NCBI GenBank assembly: GCA_050084985.1
Contig: JBITNC010000001.1
Location: forward strand, 127,844,001 to 127,908,000
Length of the DNA: 64,000 nt
Direction of reading: 5' to 3'
Source: Nageia nagi
Taxonomy: Eukaryota; Pinophyta
Shown here one piece after another: positions 24,316 to 38,100 of this stretch; position 1 is the stretch's first letter, and every line of letters starts with the position of its first letter. The notes beneath the pieces were generated by a model. The model was not told where the DNA came from, ran no database searches, and worked only from the letters and a program-made list of their open reading frames with translations. The position numbers and the translations under genes are program-made.

Positions 24316-24812
24316 TGAAGGATTTAAGCCTAAAGACTAAATTCTTAATTTTCCAAGATCACATGAAAGCTCTTTTAAATTTCTTAAGCATTAAGAACAC
24401 AAACTCAAAGTAGCATATACATAAGATGACATCAATATAAAATGGTTCCTCAAACTATGGGAATGCATCCACTAATCCAAGATCTTATTCTCAAAGAACC
24501 CTCTCTTACAACTCACTTTCTCACTTCTCCTACAACCTAGATAAGAGCATAACTTTGTTACAACTTGAGTAATAACCAAGAGGAGAGTCCTTCTATTTAT
24601 AGGGAAAAATCCTCCCTTGGACCATGCTTTTAACCAAAGTACAATATCATGATATGCATCACCCTTTTACCCAAGGGGCATGCTCATGAGATGAAGTGTA
24701 GGACAAGTTACATTATCATATTCATTAAATACTTAAGGTATCTAGGAATACCCTTAAGTATTAAGTCAATTACATTAAGAGACCTTACAATAATGCATTA
24801 TACATTCCAAAA
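24316..24812 (-). repeat. Right LTR of the deleted element
   Basis: TGAAGGATTTAAG start. The end runs into an A-run (CATTCCAAAAAAA), so the last bases are uncertain. The hairpin (24721-24769) has mutated outer arms. Confidence 0.82.
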
Positions 24813-26060
24813 AAAAAATGGTTATATTTATATTAGTTGTCATTATTACTTCTATTGTTTCAAGAACAAAGATTGAGTTCATCTAGGGAAAGCACCAATT
24901 TTTTCATGATGATATGTGTTATGGTGAAATTAATATCTTTAATTCAAAATAAAATAAGTTGAATTACCTCAACACACTTGGTCATGGAGTTGTGATGATA
25001 TATCATGTCCCTTGTATATTGTTGGGTTAATCGTTGCATATTTAACAAGGTTAAAAGGAAAAAACTTGGCTTGTAACATTTCATCATGCACATGGGTTGT
25101 GAATGATAATTTGAAGGTATGAATATGGAAAGTGGGATTTTAATCATTACTATTGAATATTGTGTCATATTGGTTGTTAAGTTGAGCAAGTGGTGGTATT
25201 TCTTACAAGATAACCAAGTCCTTTGCTATCAAAGTTCAATGAGAGGTTCTTCCATTGTACTCTTATTCTTGTTGTAATAATATATTCACTTGTATTGAGA
25301 GTATTGTTGCATATTCCTTGTTCCATTCTAAGATTATTGTGTTGGTCATATTCTTTATTTTTTAATACCATAAACAAGTGATGCACAAAGATGGAAGATC
25401 ATTGGAAGAAAAAGGTTCGATATTGTAATTCCTTATGTACTAAAATAATTTATACTACCATAATCGAAGTGATCGATTTAATAAATTTTATGGATGTTTC
25501 TAAGTTATTCATTCAATATTTCACTTTATCGATATTTTGAATTGAAGCATAATAATAAAATGATAAAATATTATGAATTATCATGTCCATAAAGCATTAC
25601 ATTAATTTATTATAAAAAATATCATAATATTCTAAATAGGGATATATGATGCATAATAAATATTGGGGATCATTATGATGGTTCCTAAAATCGATAAAAT
25701 ATTTTCTAAGAATGTCATGCATAAATATATAAGTGGGATCATCAGATAAAATGTATAATAGTTATAACTTTTATGAAGTCACTTGAGATTCATTAGTCAA
25801 ATCTTAATTTTATACATAATCATTAAGGTTTCATTGCTCTCTTAACTAACTTTTTACTCTCTTTAATAGTGGTTTGAGGTTGACTTGCATATGAATTTGA
25901 ATTATTACTTCAGTAGTATTTTATGCTAATAATGTGAAAACATAATTAAAAAAATATTCTGGGAATAATCAACCTTAGAAAAAGTATTATTTATTAGCAT
26001 TATTTACTGATATAAAGAATTAGTGTTTAACACAAAACACTTAACTTTTATAAGGTTTCC
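24813..26060. other. AT-rich region, no gene recognised
   Basis: Minus-strand pieces at 25386-25177 and 25189-24944 overlap and could be one broken reading frame of an old element, but I recognise no domain in them. Confidence 0.4.
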
Positions 26061-26330
<270 letters not shown>

Positions 26331-28142
26331 ATACAATGAGAATGGATCGAAGTGGTAAATAGATATTTTTTGAATGAACATGTAGTTTTTAACAGGGTTA
26401 AATATTATTTTTTACAATGGTAAGTTTATTTGGGACCTATAAAGTATTCTCAATAATTATATACTAAAAGTATTAAAATAAAAAAGAAATAAAAATAATA
26501 AAGATGAATATTTTGATGCATCTATGGATTTTTGAATATGCAAATATTTATTTTTTGGGTCTTCAAGGATTTTATCCTTCATTGAGTTATAACAACTCTT
26601 TGGTTGTAGTAGATCAAATTTGCATTTTAATATCCTTAAACCTTCAAGGCATCCATCTTGGAGAGCTTCACTTTGCTATCCAATTTTTCCCTCAATGATT
26701 GACTCCCAAATAGACACCTTTAGTTTGTAATGACCATCAAATTAACTTAAGCATTTATGAGTGAATCTCTTTGGTTCTTTACTCATAATTATTATGTTCA
26801 ACATCTTATTAAGTTTTCCTATAGAAGAGCATGTTGTAATTAATGAAATGAATCTTGTGTGGATCAAAGTTAGTCTATTGTATCTTTCTATAGTGAAATT
26901 GGATATTGTTGATTCTTTCCAGGTACCTTGTCCTTTATTTACTAATATTCTCCTTTATTAGATATGTCAAGTGTATGAATGATTTCCAAAACAATCTTTA
27001 GATCTTTCTTTTTTTTGTAAACTTTCCTACAAGTCTATAAGCATATTTTGAGTGATATTTGCATGTTCAAATCTCTTTCTTCCAAATCACTTATCTTATT
27101 TCTTTCATAAGTGAGAAGAATATATGAAAATGGACTATTTTAGATAAGTACTTATCATAATTAAAAGACACATATTAAAAAAATTTACAAATGAATAAAA
27201 TGATACAAAATAAAATAATAATTTTTATTCTTCGGTAAATGAAGGATTTAATAATGTTTGAGTGTCCATTGAATTCTCATAATTTACAATGATCATCTCC
27301 AAGGGAGGCCAAAGTTCAAATCCTCACTTTAACATGTGAAGGATACCCCAAAATCCTATAGAAAATTATAGTTACATTTAGGGCCAAGTGCAAGTATTAA
27401 ATGGATTTGATGGAATAGGTATCCCTTGATCATGGCTTCTCACAATAAGGGCGATCCCATAAGGTTTTTTCACTTAAATAAATAAAAAAGTACAATGAAT
27501 ACTATATGTAGAAATTTACAATAGTTATATTATCACTATACTTCAATATCATCCATAAAGTAACTCTTCATAGCACATCATCATTACATTTCAATATCAT
27601 CCATATTATCATGCCTTGGCTCTCATTGGTAATCTGTCTGAATTTGACTTCAAACATGAATGATTAAATGTGGATTGTCACCCTTTACATTCCAAATCTA
27701 ATAGTTGGGGAGATGTTCCAAATATTCTTGCTACTACTTCCATTGCAATTGGTAAAAGAGAAAGGGGAGATGGAGTCTAAAATTGTGAGGTGAGTTAGAC
27801 CAACTTTGCCCACATTTGATGATAAATGGAAGATGTTAACTTCAGCTTTAATCGATTGATGTGCTCCATTAATTATTTTGTTTATGTGTTTTAATGTTAC
27901 TTTATGGGATGTGATGCTTTGAGGGGTAGGCCTAAGAGACATTTTCAAAAAACTTTTTACAATGTGTTATTTTTATTTTTTTGTCAAGGTTTTAATACCC
28001 TTTTAACAACTACATGAGCATGTACTTTACTGCCCATTCTTTTTGTTAAAAAGTAATGTACTCCAATGGTGAAATCTAGAAGCTAGGTTCCATATAGTTG
28101 GAATGTTGTTATGTAAATTGCACTAGTTATATATATTATTAA

Positions 28143-28146
<4 letters not shown>
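26331..28146. other. AT-rich region, nothing firm; possible old SINE near 27240-27480
   Basis: No coding frame with a recognisable domain. At about 27320-27335 a box-B-like AGTTCAAATCCTC is followed by an A-rich end (AAATAAATAAAAAAG, about 27475-27490). I found neither a clear box A nor a target duplication, so the SINE reading is weak. Confidence 0.35.

Positions 28147-28182
<36 letters not shown>
28147..28182. repeat. (TA)n microsatellite upstream of the helicase gene
   Basis: About 18 uninterrupted TA units, some 450 bp before the start codon. Confidence 0.95.
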
Positions 28183-28185
<3 letters not shown>

Positions 28186-28521
28186 TATTTATTAAATAAA
28201 ATATAAATACTTTTTAATGAAAAAAATCATCTATACTATTACTATAAAAAAACACTAACATTATTAATATAAATGATTGTTAAAATTTAAATTTTGATGA
28301 ATATCCAAATATCATATTGATCCAATTAATTAACCAAAATCCTATTAAAATAATAACAATTAAATATAAACTCTTCGTAATTTTCTTTTTATGTATCTAT
28401 ATGCTATAAAGTACTTTTAAAATTTATTTATATAAAAAAAATTCAAATCTTATAAAAGCAAAAAAAACTGCTAATTAAACTAACGTACAATTTTACACTA
28501 CAAGATATCCAATACGAGGGT

Positions 28522-28528
28522 TTATAAA
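28522..28528 (+). promoter_or_regulatory. Possible TATA-like site and telo-box-like site of the helicase gene
   Basis: TTATAAA lies about 105 bp before the ATG in a locally GC-richer strip (28510-28630). ACCCTAA at 28588-28594 matches the core of the plant telo-box often found in promoters of ribosome-biogenesis genes. Both are short motifs and could be chance. Confidence 0.35.
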
Positions 28529-28630
28529 CCTCTGCAAAAACGTGTCGAAGAATTTTAGGACGCTTTCCCTACCCGTCCACAGAATTTACCCTAACACGAA
28601 ATTCTACTGCTAACTGGGAGCAGAGCAGCC

Positions 28631-29110
28631 ATGAACGAGAGCTTCGTGTTCGAAGATGGGGATTTCGACCCTGTTCCTGTGCTTCCTCGAAAGTCTCAAT
28701 CGCCTTGGGATTTCTCGGGATATTCTGAAACAGTCGAGAATGAACATGCCAGAAGAAATACCACTTCCATCGACCACAAGATCTCCAAGTTCCGTTCTCG
28801 CTTTATCAAATTCTCCACCCAAGAAGAAGAAGAAGATAAAGATGATGATAATGATGAAGAAGAAGAAGGAGAAGAAGAAGATGATGAAGATGATGATGAT
28901 GATAATGATGAAGATGATGAAGAAGAAGATGCATCTCCGCGCCCTGCTCCTGCCAATAAAACAGCCGAAGGGGGAAGGGATGTCCGGCAACGAGAATCAG
29001 GTCGCTGGGAGGAAGAAAGTGATACCGATGAGGACTCTGAGGTTGACAATTTGGACGAAGAGAATGAGGAAAAAGCACTTCCTTCGGGAATCCCCACCAA
29101 AATTGAGAAC
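28631..29110 (+). CDS. RH28-like: Helicase exon 1 (acidic N-terminal region)
   Basis: 160 codons from the ATG in CAGCCATGAACGAG to the donor GAAC|GTAAGTG. Residues 1-60 include [19 protein letters not shown]. Residues 65-100 are almost all Asp/Glu, encoded by a GAA/GAT repeat (28822-28930). Residues 100-160 are Pro/Ser then again acidic. This is the usual poorly conserved, acidic front of the family. The donor is a strong GTAAGT. Confidence 0.9.
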
Positions 29111-32100
29111 GTAAGTGTATTATTTTGCTCAAAACTTTGTTGATTTTAGATACTCTGCTATGTAGTATATTGATTTTTTCCATTTAGACAAAAAAAGACT
29201 CGAAATTTAGTTCATAAATGATCTCACTTGCACCAAATCCATTTATGTTGTTCGACCTTCAAAGCTACTATTATTACTATTAAGTTAAGGTACAGAAACT
29301 TACATGCATCTATTAGTTAGTGTTGCAGCAGAAATTTATGCAAGATGTTCTTCAGAGGACTGTGGTCTGGTGGTAAGACAGATAGCTTGTGCTCATGAGT
29401 GTAACAGGTGGGCTTCTGATATAGCTCGCTTTTATGAAATAAGTGAATCATGTGAAGTCTTTTTTGCACAGAATGTATGAAATATTTTATCATTTTGCAT
29501 GTAAAATACATTACATTCATTGTGCACATGATGTTTATTAGTAACCTAGGTGCCAACCAGGTCTGTTTGAACTTCACTTTGAAGTCCCATGAAAACGTTG
29601 GAGCCTGCAATCTAACTAATTATGGCCTCATTATTGCTCATGTGCAAACTAAGAGATATTGCCATGATGATGTTGGACATCATAGCCCCATAAGAATGTT
29701 ATAATTTGATTTTGAGCTGGTGAGATTCAGGGCTTACTGTTAATCCATAGTTATTAAATGGTTTATGTTTTATCAAGGATGTGGAGAAGTTCTCACAACT
29801 ACTGCATAGATGAAGGGTTCAATTTTGGTGAATGTTTACACATAATGTAGTTGGAATAGCCAATCTTTGCCGATGACAAAATTCAGAAGGTCTCACTTCT
29901 GCAGACTCAGTTATGCTGTCCAATTGGTTATTGACTATTTATGTAAACTTGAAACAAGGCAATCTTGGTCATGGTCCCATGAAGGTGGCTTCCTATTTTT
30001 TCTTTAAAATTTGAGGTTTTTTTGTTTTGTTTTGATTATATTGGAGTAGGAGGTTTTAGCAGGACCTCAACAGTTCAAAACCATTTTACATCAAGGATTG
30101 ATTTTCAACAAAGCTCAGGACCCTTCTAAAACAAAAAGTTTTATAGTAACAACTAATGTTTATTCCAAACCAGCAAGATTTAAGCATCTAGATCATGGTT
30201 TGGACAAAAAGAAAATGAAGCGAACTATATTTCACCTAGGTTCTAACTCTTAGATGCGATCCTGCATACCAGCCAATGTAGTTTGTGCTTGCTTCAGGGA
30301 GTCAAACACCATGTCATTCATTTTATGGCTTTAAGCTATTACTCTTCTTCCATGACTTTATTACGTTATAGCAATCGCAGAGTATGACATTTCCACATCC
30401 ACCTGGGTCCGGTCCCACCTTCATGGCCTCCGCTTACTTCATCTGGCTTGGACTAAAACGAGGAGACTTGCCACACCAATTATTTCCTTCTTCACTATCA
30501 GAAAGTTCAAGGAAGATTTGTTTGGGCTTCTTTTGGAGTCTCTGCGACTTCCTTCTTCCCCTTGGCGGCTCTTGTGACCTCCACTTTGGCTTTGCCTTTT
30601 TACGACGCTTGCACCAGCTCTACTGGTTGATTCCTGCTACAAACTGATCCTCCTTTTGTCATAGATATATGGTTAAAAATCATCATAAATAAACCCTGGT
30701 GGATGGGTGCTCAAATTTTCCCTCTCTTAAAATCTTCAACTGTCTTCTCAAGAGAATAAAGCAGAAACATGGGAATGTTGATGGTCCTATCTCGATGTAG
30801 CACATTGAGAAAGGCCAAATGGTAGCTCCTTATCATGTCTCTGCGAGTATCCAGCGTAAAGAAATCCATAATTACTTGTACAGAACTCCGCCAAAGCAAG
30901 GGCAGCGAGGAAACAAGGATTTCATTGCTGTCTCTTCTGAAGGACTCTCCCGACTCCAGAAATAACTTCAATTCATCCGCCAGAGAATGGTGTTCTCTCC
31001 TTACATGGTCTTCCACTGCTTGAAAACCTGTATCCTCCCCTAACAAAGCAGTATCAATGTTGAATTCCTCGCCACAGACACAGACTTTCCCCTTATCCCA
31101 ACTCCAAGCTGTATCCCTGAAAGCACCCGAGAAGAAGGAAGGAAACCTTTGTGCAGAAGGATTGATTGCACTATGCCATTTGCCGCACCAAGCTTTTTGC
31201 TGTTTCTATACATTTCTCTAGGCTCTGTGAAAATCATAATTGCTGCGCATGGGAGTATAATGAATGAAATACGTTTCTCATGAATCCTCCCATCTCGGTC
31301 CATGCCATAATTTGTGTGAAAGATGAAGAAACTAACTCTAACAAGATAATTCCTAATCAACCAAGATCATATGAAAACTCACAATTACATCTAACAAACT
31401 CACAAAGCAATCTCATAACACAAGATGTAAGTGGTTCCTCCAACTAGGCGTACATCCACTAACTAGATCTTTACTTCAATCACAAATACAACTCTCTTAC
31501 AATCCTCCTACTCTTTGCTCCTAACCACTATTCTATAGCATAATTTTACTTCACAATTGGTGTGTGATCACAAAGAGGGAGCCTTCTATTTATAGGCCAA
31601 AATCCCTCTTTGGATCATCCTTTTATCCAATGTACAAAAGCATGACATGCACATCCTTTTACCCAAAGGGCATGCTCATGACATGGAGTGTAGGACAAGT
31701 TACATTATCATATTCACTTAAATACTTAAGGTATCAAATGATACCCTTAAGTATTAGTGAACTTACATAGAAGATTTAATACAAACCTTTACAATAATGT
31801 ATTATACATTTCAACACTCCCTCTTAATGCAATATTGGGATAGAACGACTAAAAGAGAAGAAGAAGAAAAAGTAAGAGAGTTCTCCTCCAAACAGATACA
31901 ACGGAGATGAGAACTTTTACATATTTGTGAAGTAAGAAAGATCTAGTTTGAGACTCATTACTTTGCCAAATACAATCATTAACCACAACCGGTTTCAATG
32001 TAGATGAAGTAGTCATCCAACTGGAAGTCATGAAGAGTCTCCAAGAGCCTACATACCTGAGGTAAGTAATTTGTAGTCTCAAAGGAACTTGCAAGTCATA

Positions 32101-35100
32101 AGCAGCTCAAATAACAAGATCAGTTAGATGCATCATATTCATATCAACAACGATAGATGAATCACACAAATGCCATCATGAACTGATCAATGGTGCACTA
32201 TAAGTCATCACGAAGATGCCATGCCAAAAAACTTATAGTCATCTGCTGTATATAAAATATGTGTTGATTATCATTACAAAATAGAGTAAGCATATACGAG
32301 TTCTTCACATATGGATAACTGAACTGTTCCAAAAAACACATAAGAGTTCCTCACATATGGATAACTGAACAGTGCTAGATTGACTAAAAATAGAGTATGC
32401 ATATACGAGTTCCTCACATATGAATAACTGAACAGTGCCAAAAGACACATAAGAGTTCCTCACACATGGATAACTGAACAGTGTTAGGTTGGCCAATTTG
32501 TACAAGTTCCTCATGCAAAGCGAACTTACCATGAAGGTGTACAACAAAATCAACACTATACAACACAAAATCCTCCTAGGGGTAAAGTTGTCATCACAAA
32601 CATGAATTCAACACAAGAATTCAAATTTCATTGCCCTTTGAGGGCAACTTCACCAACCCGATAGCATCTCTAAGCTTATAGAACTGAGTTTTTGGGAGGG
32701 GCTTGGTGAACAAATCAATGGAGTTCAAAGTGGATGGACAATACTTCAGGTATATGATGCCATCAAGAACCTTTTTCCTGATAAAATGGGCATGGATTTC
32801 CACATGTTTTGTTTTTTGATGGAACACATGATTCTTAGCCAAAGAAATAGTCGTTTGATTGTCTGAAGAGATCAAATATGAGCCACCTTGTTCATATCCA
32901 ATTTTTTTTAGAAGATGCCTTAGCCAAATGGCTTCATGGGCTGCAACAGACATGGCATGATATTCGGCTTCTGTGGTGGAAAGAGAAACAGTAGGTTGCA
33001 TCTTGAAAGCTCAAGAGATAGCATTTGAACCAATGCTAACACATACGTAGAGGTTGACTTCATGTCATCTCTATCTCCCCCATATTCAAAATCTGAGAAT
33101 CCAGAGAGAACAAATAAGGGCAACTTGGAATACTTGAGAGCAAGCTCTTTAGTTCCTGCAACATACCTCAAGATTTGCTTAACAGCATTGAGGTGCTCAA
33201 CATAAGGTTTTTGCATGAATTGTGCCATCAGATTCATTGCAAAGGCAATATCTAGGCCATATCTGGCTTAGATGTAGTCAAATACAAAAGACTACCAATT
33301 AATTGCCTGTAAGCTATAGCATCAACTAACTGAGAGTTGGAGCTTACAGAAACAGTGATTTCAGGAGAGATTGGGATTGCAACATATCTACACTTCTCCA
33401 TTTCAAACTTCTGCAAGATGTTTGATATATACTTAGATTGACTGAAGTAAGTACAATCCTTGTATTGATACACTTGCATTTCATGATAGTAGTACAAGAG
33501 ACCAAGATCAGTCATTTCAAACGTTGCCTTAAGTTTGGATATGCACTCTTGAATGATTTCATTATTGTTCCCAGTAATCAAAAGATCATCCACATAAAGG
33601 AGAATCAAGACCATGTCTTTTCCTTGATTGAGCACATATAGATCAGAGTCAGAAAAACACTTGGAGAATCCAATGTCTGCAAAGTACCCTGAAATCTTTC
33701 TATACCAGGCTCTAGGTGCTTGCTTAAGTCCATACAATGACTTCTTTAGCTTGCACACAAAAGAATCTTTGCCTTGCACAATAAACCCTTCTAGTTGGTT
33801 TATGAAGATTTCCACATCTAAGTCACCATTGAGAAATGCACTCTTGACGTCAAGCTGAAAAACTTTCCATCCTTGAGCTGCAGAAAAGAGTAAGAATAAC
33901 TCTCACAGTAGGCATCTTTGCCATGGGAGCAAAGGTTTCCTCATAATCTACATCATATTTTTGAGCAAAACCTTTAGCTACTAACTTTGCCTTGTATTTC
34001 TCAATATTTCCAACTGAATTGAACTTGACTTTGTAGATCCACTTATTGTCAATTACATTCTTTTCATTGGGATAAGGAACCAAATCCGAAGTTTTATTTT
34101 TTATAAACGCCTTATATTCCACTTTCATAGCTTCCGTCTAGCACTCGTGCTTAGAAGCTTCTTTGAAGGTTGAGGGCTCATGCTTGTTGTCAATCTTGGC
34201 AATTAAGGATTTGTTCAAAGTCATGCTCCTTGTTACCTTTTGAGTTGGAGAGTTTTGTTCCTAAGGTGACTTGTCTACATCAATATCTAACCAGCTAGGT
34301 GCAACTGAAGAGTTCTCTGGATCATCAACATCCTTATTAGAAGCAGATTCTTTAGGAAGTTCATTGAACTTTACATCCCTTGAAATGAACACTGCTTTAT
34401 AGGTTGGAGAGTAGAGCTTGTAGCCTTTATGCTGATTGTCATAACCTACAAAGATGCATTTTTTAGCTCTTTTGTCCAACTTTTTCCTTTTCTCAGAAAC
34501 AATGTAGGGGAATGCTTCACAACCAAACACCCTAAGGTGAGAAATGTTAGGTTTTCTTTTTGACCAAGCCTCAAAAGGAGTTTTACTTTGAATTTCTTTT
34601 GTGGGACACCTATTCAAGGTGTAAATAGCAGTGCTCACAGCTTCACCCCACAAGAATTTAGGAAGATTACCTAACATGCATCTAGCCATCTCCATAATTG
34701 TTCTATTTTTCCTTTCAGCAACACTGTTCTGCTGAGGAGTGTATGGAATTGTAAATTACTTTTTGATTCCATACTTAGCACAATAGTCATTGAACTCATT
34801 GCTGTTATATTCTCCCCATTATCTGATCTCAACATTTTGATTTTAAGGTTAGTTTGATTATCAACCAAGGTCTTAAAAATTTTAAAACTCTCAAGGGTGC
34901 TCAAGTAGATACCCAAAAGTCATCCTACTAAAATCATCAATGAAGGTCAAGACGTAAAATGCTCCTCCAAGCGACTTAGTCTAAATGGATCTATCAAATT
35001 TGAATGCACAAATTGAAGAGGTTGAGATGCTCTTGTTGCCTTATCTTTTTTAAACTTTTGTTTATGCATCTTGTCAAGAATGCATTTTTCGCATAGACCA

Positions 35101-38100
35101 ACCAAAGGAGAAATTGAAAGCAAACCTTTCACAAGTTTTTGGTCTTTCATAACTTGAATACTCTTATGGTTAAGGTGCCCTAAACGATGGTGCCAAAGAT
35201 TGCCTTTAGAACACACACTAGAAGCAAGACACATCTTTGATGGAACTTGATCCACAATGTAGAGGTTATCTTTCACAGATTTTTTAACTAAAGTGGCAAG
35301 TCCTTTCTTAATGCACTAGGATTGAGAGTCGAACTCAAAAGAGTACCCTTTTTTAGCAACTTGAATCATGGAGAGAAGGTTCATCCTTAACTTAGGAACA
35401 TAGAGAACATTTTCAAGAACCTTTTCGTGAATCAGCACACTCCCAATTCCTTGGACTTCAAAGGTAGAGTTATCATCTATCACAACGACATCCTTTTTAT
35501 ACTTGTGAAAGTTTTCAAACTTTTCTTTTTCAAAGCATAGGTGATTAGTGCAACCAGAGTCAACAATCCATTCAGATGAAAAAGAGCGAGACATGGAGTA
35601 GAGCGTCGCAGCAAAACCAGCATGAATATTCTTCTTTCTTTTGTAATTCTTTACATTTTTATTGCCTTTGTTCTTTTCCTTTTTTTTTGTAGCAATCAAT
35701 TTTTTGTGACCTTGAATGCCACAATAGTTACAATTACCATCAAACTTTCTCTTAGGATATGGATTGTTTGCTTTGCCTTTTCCATCTCTTTGCTTGAAAT
35801 GGTTGTTGTTGCCGTTGTTCCTGCTGCTGTAGAAGCCATTGTTTATTTTCTCAAACTTTTTAGAGGAAGAAGGATAAGATTTCTTTTAATGGTTGAACTT
35901 CTTCTTGAAAAAAGTTTTAGTTGCTCCAAGAGCAATGTTATTATCCTTTGGAGAAGAAATCAACACCTTATTGTTAAGGGTTTCTTCATGCTTCAATAGG
36001 TGCTTTGAAAGGTTCTCAAGGGAGAAGATTTTTTCATCATCAAGCCTTATTTCCATAACCGTTACAAAGTTTCCAAACTTTGAAGAAAGACTTTGAAGAA
36101 TGATGAAGACCATGAACAATTGCATTCACAAGCAACAAGTTGGGTCCTTAGATCAATGATTTTGTTCAAGTAGATAGCCACATTTTCATCTTCCCCTTGA
36201 CGAGATTGAAGCAACTTTTGGAGAATGGTAAACTTTCTTGAAAAGTTTGAACCAAGGTAGATTTGTTTAAGCTTATCCCATGCTTCCTTTGTCGAGGTTG
36301 AAGAGAAAATCATCAAGAGCACATCATCTGAAAGAAATTGAAAGAACTAACACTAACAAGATAATTCCTAATCAACCAAGATCACATGAAAGCTCACAAT
36401 TACATCTAACATACTCACAAAGCAATCTCACAACACAAGATGTAAGTGGTTCCTCCAACTAAGAGTACATTCACTAACTAGATCTTTACTTCAATCACAA
36501 ATACAACTCTCTTACAATCCTCCTACTCTTTTCTCCTAACCACTATCTTATAGCATAACTTTACTCCACAATTGGTGTGTGATCACGAAGAAGGAGCCTT
36601 CTATTTATAGGCCAAAATTTCTTTTTGGATCACCTTTTTATCCAATGTACAAAAGCATGACATGCACATCTTTTTACCCAAGGGGCATGCTCATGACATG
36701 GAGTGTAGGACAAGTTACATTATCATATTCATTTAAATACTTAAGGGATCAAATGATACCCTTAAGTATTAGTGAACTTACATAGAAGATTTAATACAAA
36801 CTTTTACAATAATGCATTATACATTCCAACAAAAGACCTCCACTCAAGGTTGACAAAGCTCCTGGTTAATGTCATGAGCGTTTTTCGATTCCTCCACTTG
36901 CTTGCCATAGGTAGTGCCAACTCCTTCTATCTATCCAAGTTGGAAATGCCAAATTGCTCAAAAAAACAAGTTGTTGCTCCATTCCAATGCCTCTGAATGT
37001 GGATGCCGCTCCACAAGACTTCGAATTGGCCATCCTATACTCCTTCCTTTTGATTTGCAGTCGATAATTGCCAATTTCATGTTTTGTGGGTCCCCCTCAA
37101 GGAAGTTTTTCTTCAAGGTGGTTTTATTGGAATAAAAACTAATCTGCTAGAAATTCTTCAATACAAGATTTGTTTTTTCTTCAAGGTGTTCACATTGTTC
37201 TAACAATAACCCATTGGAATTTTTAGCCACTAAGGATAAATTTTGGAGGGAACACACAAAACTCTACTTTTCCTAAAATATTCTCTCTCTGAATTTCGCT
37301 GCCAAAATCCTCTGTTTAGAAACTGAGTTGATTGAAACCTAATGGGACCACTAGCTCTGTTGAGATAGGAGCGGAAAACATCCCATTGGACCATGTGTTT
37401 TGGGTGGGAACAAGTCCCAGCTATAGAGCAGCCATGATAATGCAGGCTGTACAAGGTTGGGTGCAAGTTCCATGCAAATATGGGCTGAAGAGAAACTGTC
37501 TGCATGCAGCTTATAAACCAAATTGTAAATTATGTTCACCTTGTATGAAATGGCATTGGGATGGATTAGTGATTCCATGTAACAGTTAAAAGTTTATAGA
37601 GAGCACTAGTTGCTTTAGCTTGACATCTGCAACACCTCCCAGGCTTTTTGTCTGACTGGGCACTGTTAAATGAACAAAATGTTTACTGATACAAGCTTTT
37701 TTCTTTTCTTTCTAAATTCTTTGCTTTTGCTGGTTCAGGTACTATGTATGAAGGGTTACTGACAACCTAGTGATTACTTAAATAACTAAAAGCATTTCAT
37801 GTTAAATATATTATAATTTTAAAATTAACAAGTAACAACATATATACTGAACTATATAACCAGTGATGCAAATCAAGATCTCAGGTTTCCTCAGGTTTCT
37901 CACATAGTAGCCGATGATTAAGACAAGGACCTCAGAATTTATGTATCTTGGCATTGTAAACTTGAAATATTGAGTTGATTAAAATAAGTAATGGTCAAAT
38001 ATGATAGAGTGAGTTCTTGTAAAAAAATTAGTAAACCCATGTCCTAATAGGAGGACAAAAATATCAAAGCAACACTTATCTTTGGTATGCCTTCTGATTG

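Larger units (their letters stand above)
23345..24812 (-). mobile_element. Internally deleted two-LTR element of the E3/E4 family
   Basis: Two same-orientation LTRs (23345-23840 and 24316-about 24812) flank only 475 bp. That 475 bp matches the 3' untranslated internal part of E3 (11471 onward) and begins with a polypurine complement (CTCCTCCTT). There is no coding sequence and no primer site next to the right LTR, so it cannot prime its own replication. The terminal CA of both LTRs is mutated to AA, and no target duplication is evident. Confidence 0.82.
31324..36831 (-). mobile_element. E4: Ty1/copia retrotransposon in helicase intron 1
   Basis: Two 493-bp LTRs (31324-31816 and 36339-36831) and a perfect target duplication AAAGA (31319-31323 and 36832-36836) bound a 5508-bp copia element antisense to the host gene. 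The LTRs differ at about 29 positions by hand alignment (about 94% identity). Pol reads in long open pieces, but the primer site, leader and the first quarter of gag are missing next to the 5' LTR. Gag has a frameshift after its zinc knuckle, and integrase has lost a catalytic Asp. It is a non-autonomous copy. Confidence 0.95.

Noticed and set aside
28610-29183. Reverse-strand poly-Ser, poly-Ile and Leu/His-rich ORFs opposite helicase exon 1
   Set aside because: Shadows of the GAA/GAT repeat; no independent signal.
29360-29440. Third tRNA-like SINE fragment
   Set aside because: Box-A-like stretch only; no good box B, tail or target duplication.
30384-30647. Plus-strand ORF with Trp/Leu-rich sequence in intron 1
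   Set aside because: Opposite strand of the unrecognised minus-strand remnant, which reads as the better protein.
31564-31770. ORF starting [15 protein letters not shown], also at 36579-36785
   Set aside because: Present in both E4 LTRs as an antisense frame over the TATA region; explained by LTR sequence.
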